From Betaproteobacteria bacterium (lineage in GTDB: Bacteria; Pseudomonadota; Gammaproteobacteria; Burkholderiales; Casimicrobiaceae): a stretch of 15,041 nucleotides of DNA. The notes under the pieces are model-generated. The model was not told the origin of the DNA and ran no database searches. It worked only from the letters and a program-made list of their open reading frames with translations. This document shows positions 13,621-15,041 of this stretch, piece after piece. The translations under genes and the position numbers were made by a program. Positions within the stretch are counted from its first letter, which is position 1, and the number at the start of each line of letters is the position of its first letter. The stretch covers positions 1 through 15,041 of the forward strand of contig VBCZ01000127.1 of assembly GCA_005889025.1 (NCBI GenBank), given 5' to 3'.

Positions 13621-14127
13621 ATGAGCACCCAGCATGTCACCTTCCAGTTTGCGACCCGCGATGACGCACCGTCGATTGCTTCGTTATCGCGCGATCTGAT
13701 CGAGGAGGGGCTCGGTTGGCAGTATCGAACCGAGCGCATACGCGCATTGATCGGCGACCCTGAAACCGTCACGCTGGTTGCATGCGGCGGCGAATCGACG
13801 ATCGGCTTTTCCATCATGACCTTTGGCGACGAGCGTGCGCACCTGGTCCTGCTCGCGGTGCGTCCCGCTTATCAGCGTCGCGGCATCGCCCGCCGCATGA
13901 CGCACTGGCTGGTGGAGTCGGCCGCGACGGCAGGGATCGCATCGATCCACGTCGAGCTGCGCATCCGCAACAAAGCGGCGTATGAATTCTATCGCTCCGT
14001 CGGCTTCGCGGAAACCCTGCGCCTCGCCGGCTACTATCGCGGACGGGAAACCGCCATCCGCATGATGCGCATGCTGCGCGCGCCGAGCATCACGGTCGAG
14101 CAGTGGCGGCCGCCGGCGCGCACCTGA
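13621..14127 (+). CDS. GNAT-family N-acetyltransferase (RimI-like)
   Basis: A 168-residue acetyltransferase that would transfer an acetyl group from acetyl-CoA to an amine. The ATG at 13621 is chosen; a GTG at 13567 in the same frame would add 18 residues not typical of the fold. Motif A, which binds the pyrophosphate of acetyl-CoA, is R81-P-A-Y-Q-R-R-G-I-A90; motif B is N117-K-A-A-Y-E-F-Y...G-F129, both as in RimI-type enzymes. Length is normal for a single-domain GNAT. The acceptor cannot be deduced. It is divergent from the dioxygenase gene (122 bp apart, sharing the repeat block) and converges on the DUF3014 gene. Confidence 0.9.
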   Translation: MSTQHVTFQFATRDDAPSIASLSRDLIEEGLGWQYRTERIRALIGDPETVTLVACGGESTIGFSIMTFGDERAHLVLLAVRPAYQRRGIARRMTHWLVESAATAGIASIHVELRIRNKAAYEFYRSVGFAETLRLAGYYRGRETAIRMMRMLRAPSITVEQWRPPART

Positions 14128-14134
14128 GGAAACC

Positions 14135-14196
14135 GGGGTCAGACCCCCCTTTTCTCCGCGCGATATCGTAACAACATGAAAACGGGGTCTGACCCC
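14135..14196. terminator. Paired GGGGTCAGACCCC / GGGGTCTGACCCC palindromes between convergent genes
   Basis: GGGGTC-A-GACCCC (14135-14147) is followed by CCTTTT; GGGGTC-T-GACCCC (14184-14196) is its exact reverse complement, 36 bp on, and is followed by TATTTTCTATTTT. Each is a self-hairpin and the two can also pair together. They fill the space between two genes that end toward each other, so a bidirectional terminator role fits. Such palindromes recur in intergenic DNA of many proteobacteria, as I recall, so this may also be a dispersed repeat. Confidence 0.6.
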
Positions 14197-14202
14197 TATT
14201 TT

Positions 14203-15027
14203 CTATTTTACGAGCTCGCGGCGGATTTCCCGGAGCTTCGCTTTGACCTTTGCGGCGTTTTCGCTGCCCATCCGCATCATGATCTTCTGACCCGCGGAGC
14301 GCGCTTCGAAGTCGGGATCGGCGTATTGATACAGCACTTTGGGCTGCACAAGCGCCACCGTAGACGGTGTTTCCGGCGCGGCGAGCATATCGTCGATCGC
14401 CTCGATCAGACGGTCGTTGAAGTACCCCTTCGGGTAGCCGAGGTTGCGATAGTCTTCCTGCATCAATGGATAGAAATAAACGTAGGTCGCGACCGCCTTC
14501 TTGGCGTCGATTCCTTCGGCCACACGGACGTACGATGCGTAGCGGGCGGCGTTATTGGCGCTGATCGACATGGAATCGTCCCTGCCCACCGTAATCAGCG
14601 GGCCCTGGGCCGGCTTGACCGGCATGTATCGCGAAGGCACATTTTTGCGCGGCAGATTATCGATGGTCGCGACAAAGCGATGGACGATCTGGTCGGGATA
14701 GAAGATCTTGTCGAACGTCGCGGCCCCGAAAAGATCGGCGAGCGTGTTCTGCATGGCCGCATCGCTCACCGCAAGCGCGGGCAACGGCCTGGCATCCTTG
14801 TACGGCTCGGCGCCTCCTTGCGCTTCGGGGATCGGGTGACGGATCTCCGGCACGGCGGCGACAGGTGGTGGGGGTGCGAGGGCGGCCGCGGGAACTGGCG
14901 CCGGCTCCTGCTTCTGCCAGAATACGATCACGGCGCCGATGCAGCCGAGTATGACGACGACCAGAACCCACACGAACGCGCCGCGGCCGCGTGGCCGCGT
15001 TCGCGCCGATGGCCGCTGGGAGTCCAC
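14203..15027 (-). CDS. DUF3014 single-pass membrane protein (start uncertain)
   Basis: A protein of at least 274 residues counted from a GTG at 15027. The frame remains open to the right edge (A-E-T-P before that GTG), so the true start may lie outside the window. A basic N-terminus and one membrane helix (about 18-37) anchor it in the inner membrane; a Pro/Ala-rich linker (41-60) leads to a periplasmic domain matching DUF3014. Recognisable pieces are E75-P-Y-K-D-A-R-P-L-P, the V-A-T-I-D-N-L-P-R segment near 119-127, Y182-V-Y-F-Y-P-L-M-Q-E-D-Y-R-N-L-G-Y and V230-L-Y-Q-Y-A-D-P near the end. DUF3014 has no assigned function. It ends in TAG seven bases past the second GGGGTC palindrome. Confidence 0.88.
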   Translation of the reverse strand: MDSQRPSARTRPRGRGAFVWVLVVVILGCIGAVIVFWQKQEPAPVPAAALAPPPPVAAVPEIRHPIPEAQGGAEPYKDARPLPALAVSDAAMQNTLADLFGAATFDKIFYPDQIVHRFVATIDNLPRKNVPSRYMPVKPAQGPLITVGRDDSMSISANNAARYASYVRVAEGIDAKKAVATYVYFYPLMQEDYRNLGYPKGYFNDRLIEAIDDMLAAPETPSTVALVQPKVLYQYADPDFEARSAGQKIMMRMGSENAAKVKAKLREIRRELVK

Positions 15028-15041
15028 CGGCGTTTCGGCAA

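Overview
The window is about 15 kb of GC-rich bacterial chromosome-like DNA carrying eleven complete genes, two genes at the window edges (the left one clearly cut, the right one possibly cut), and one chimeric gene made by a duplication. Gene content (AlkB-type dioxygenase, DUF4142, DUF3014, small heat-shock protein, Fe3+/polyamine/phosphonate-class ABC importer, GGGGTCTGACCCC-type intergenic palindromes) suggests a proteobacterium, most likely Betaproteobacteria/Burkholderiales or a close relative. That placement is inference; there is no rRNA or phylogenetic marker here. I see no tRNA, CRISPR array, transposase or phage gene.

Layout. 1-1489 (minus): a cut lipoprotein with a thioredoxin WCPPC domain. 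1732-2864 (plus): two exported proteins, DUF4142 and a small CarboxypepD_reg-like protein, joined by an ATGA overlap. 3042-3701 (plus): AlkB-like dioxygenase. 3702-3969: a 268-nt spacer rich in inverted repeats and ending in a strong intrinsic terminator; it may encode a small RNA or leader. 3970-6479 (plus): the small heat-shock protein / lipoprotein locus. 6687-11055 (plus): an ABC importer operon (permease, ATPase, binding protein, second permease) whose last gene is a TIGR00725/SLOG-type protein overlapping the second permease. 11110-13498 (minus): a Tat-exported intradiol dioxygenase followed by an exported TPR protein. 13621-14127 (plus): a GNAT acetyltransferase. 14203-15027 (minus): a DUF3014 membrane protein.

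The most unusual structure is a perfect 997-bp direct tandem duplication (4270-5266 and 5267-6263; I read no mismatch or indel). The unit runs from inside the heat-shock gene, through its terminator and the next gene's 5' region, into that next gene, a Tyr-rich lipoprotein. The outer genes stay intact: full-length Hsp20 (3970-4818) and full-length lipoprotein (5991-6479). Between them the junction makes a third, in-frame gene (4994-5815) that joins the lipoprotein export/lipidation signal (residues 1-91) to the complete alpha-crystallin domain and C-terminus of the Hsp20 (its residues 101-282), exactly at a codon boundary. It carries the lipoprotein's own upstream region and ribosome site and the Hsp20's terminator. 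If real and expressed, it would place a small heat-shock chaperone in the cell envelope. The perfect identity means it is either very young or an assembly error.

Many products are predicted to be exported or envelope-associated (thioredoxin lipoprotein, DUF4142, CarboxypepD_reg-like, Tyr-rich lipoprotein, binding protein, Tat dioxygenase, TPR protein, DUF3014), so the region looks like a set of envelope and stress functions rather than a single pathway.
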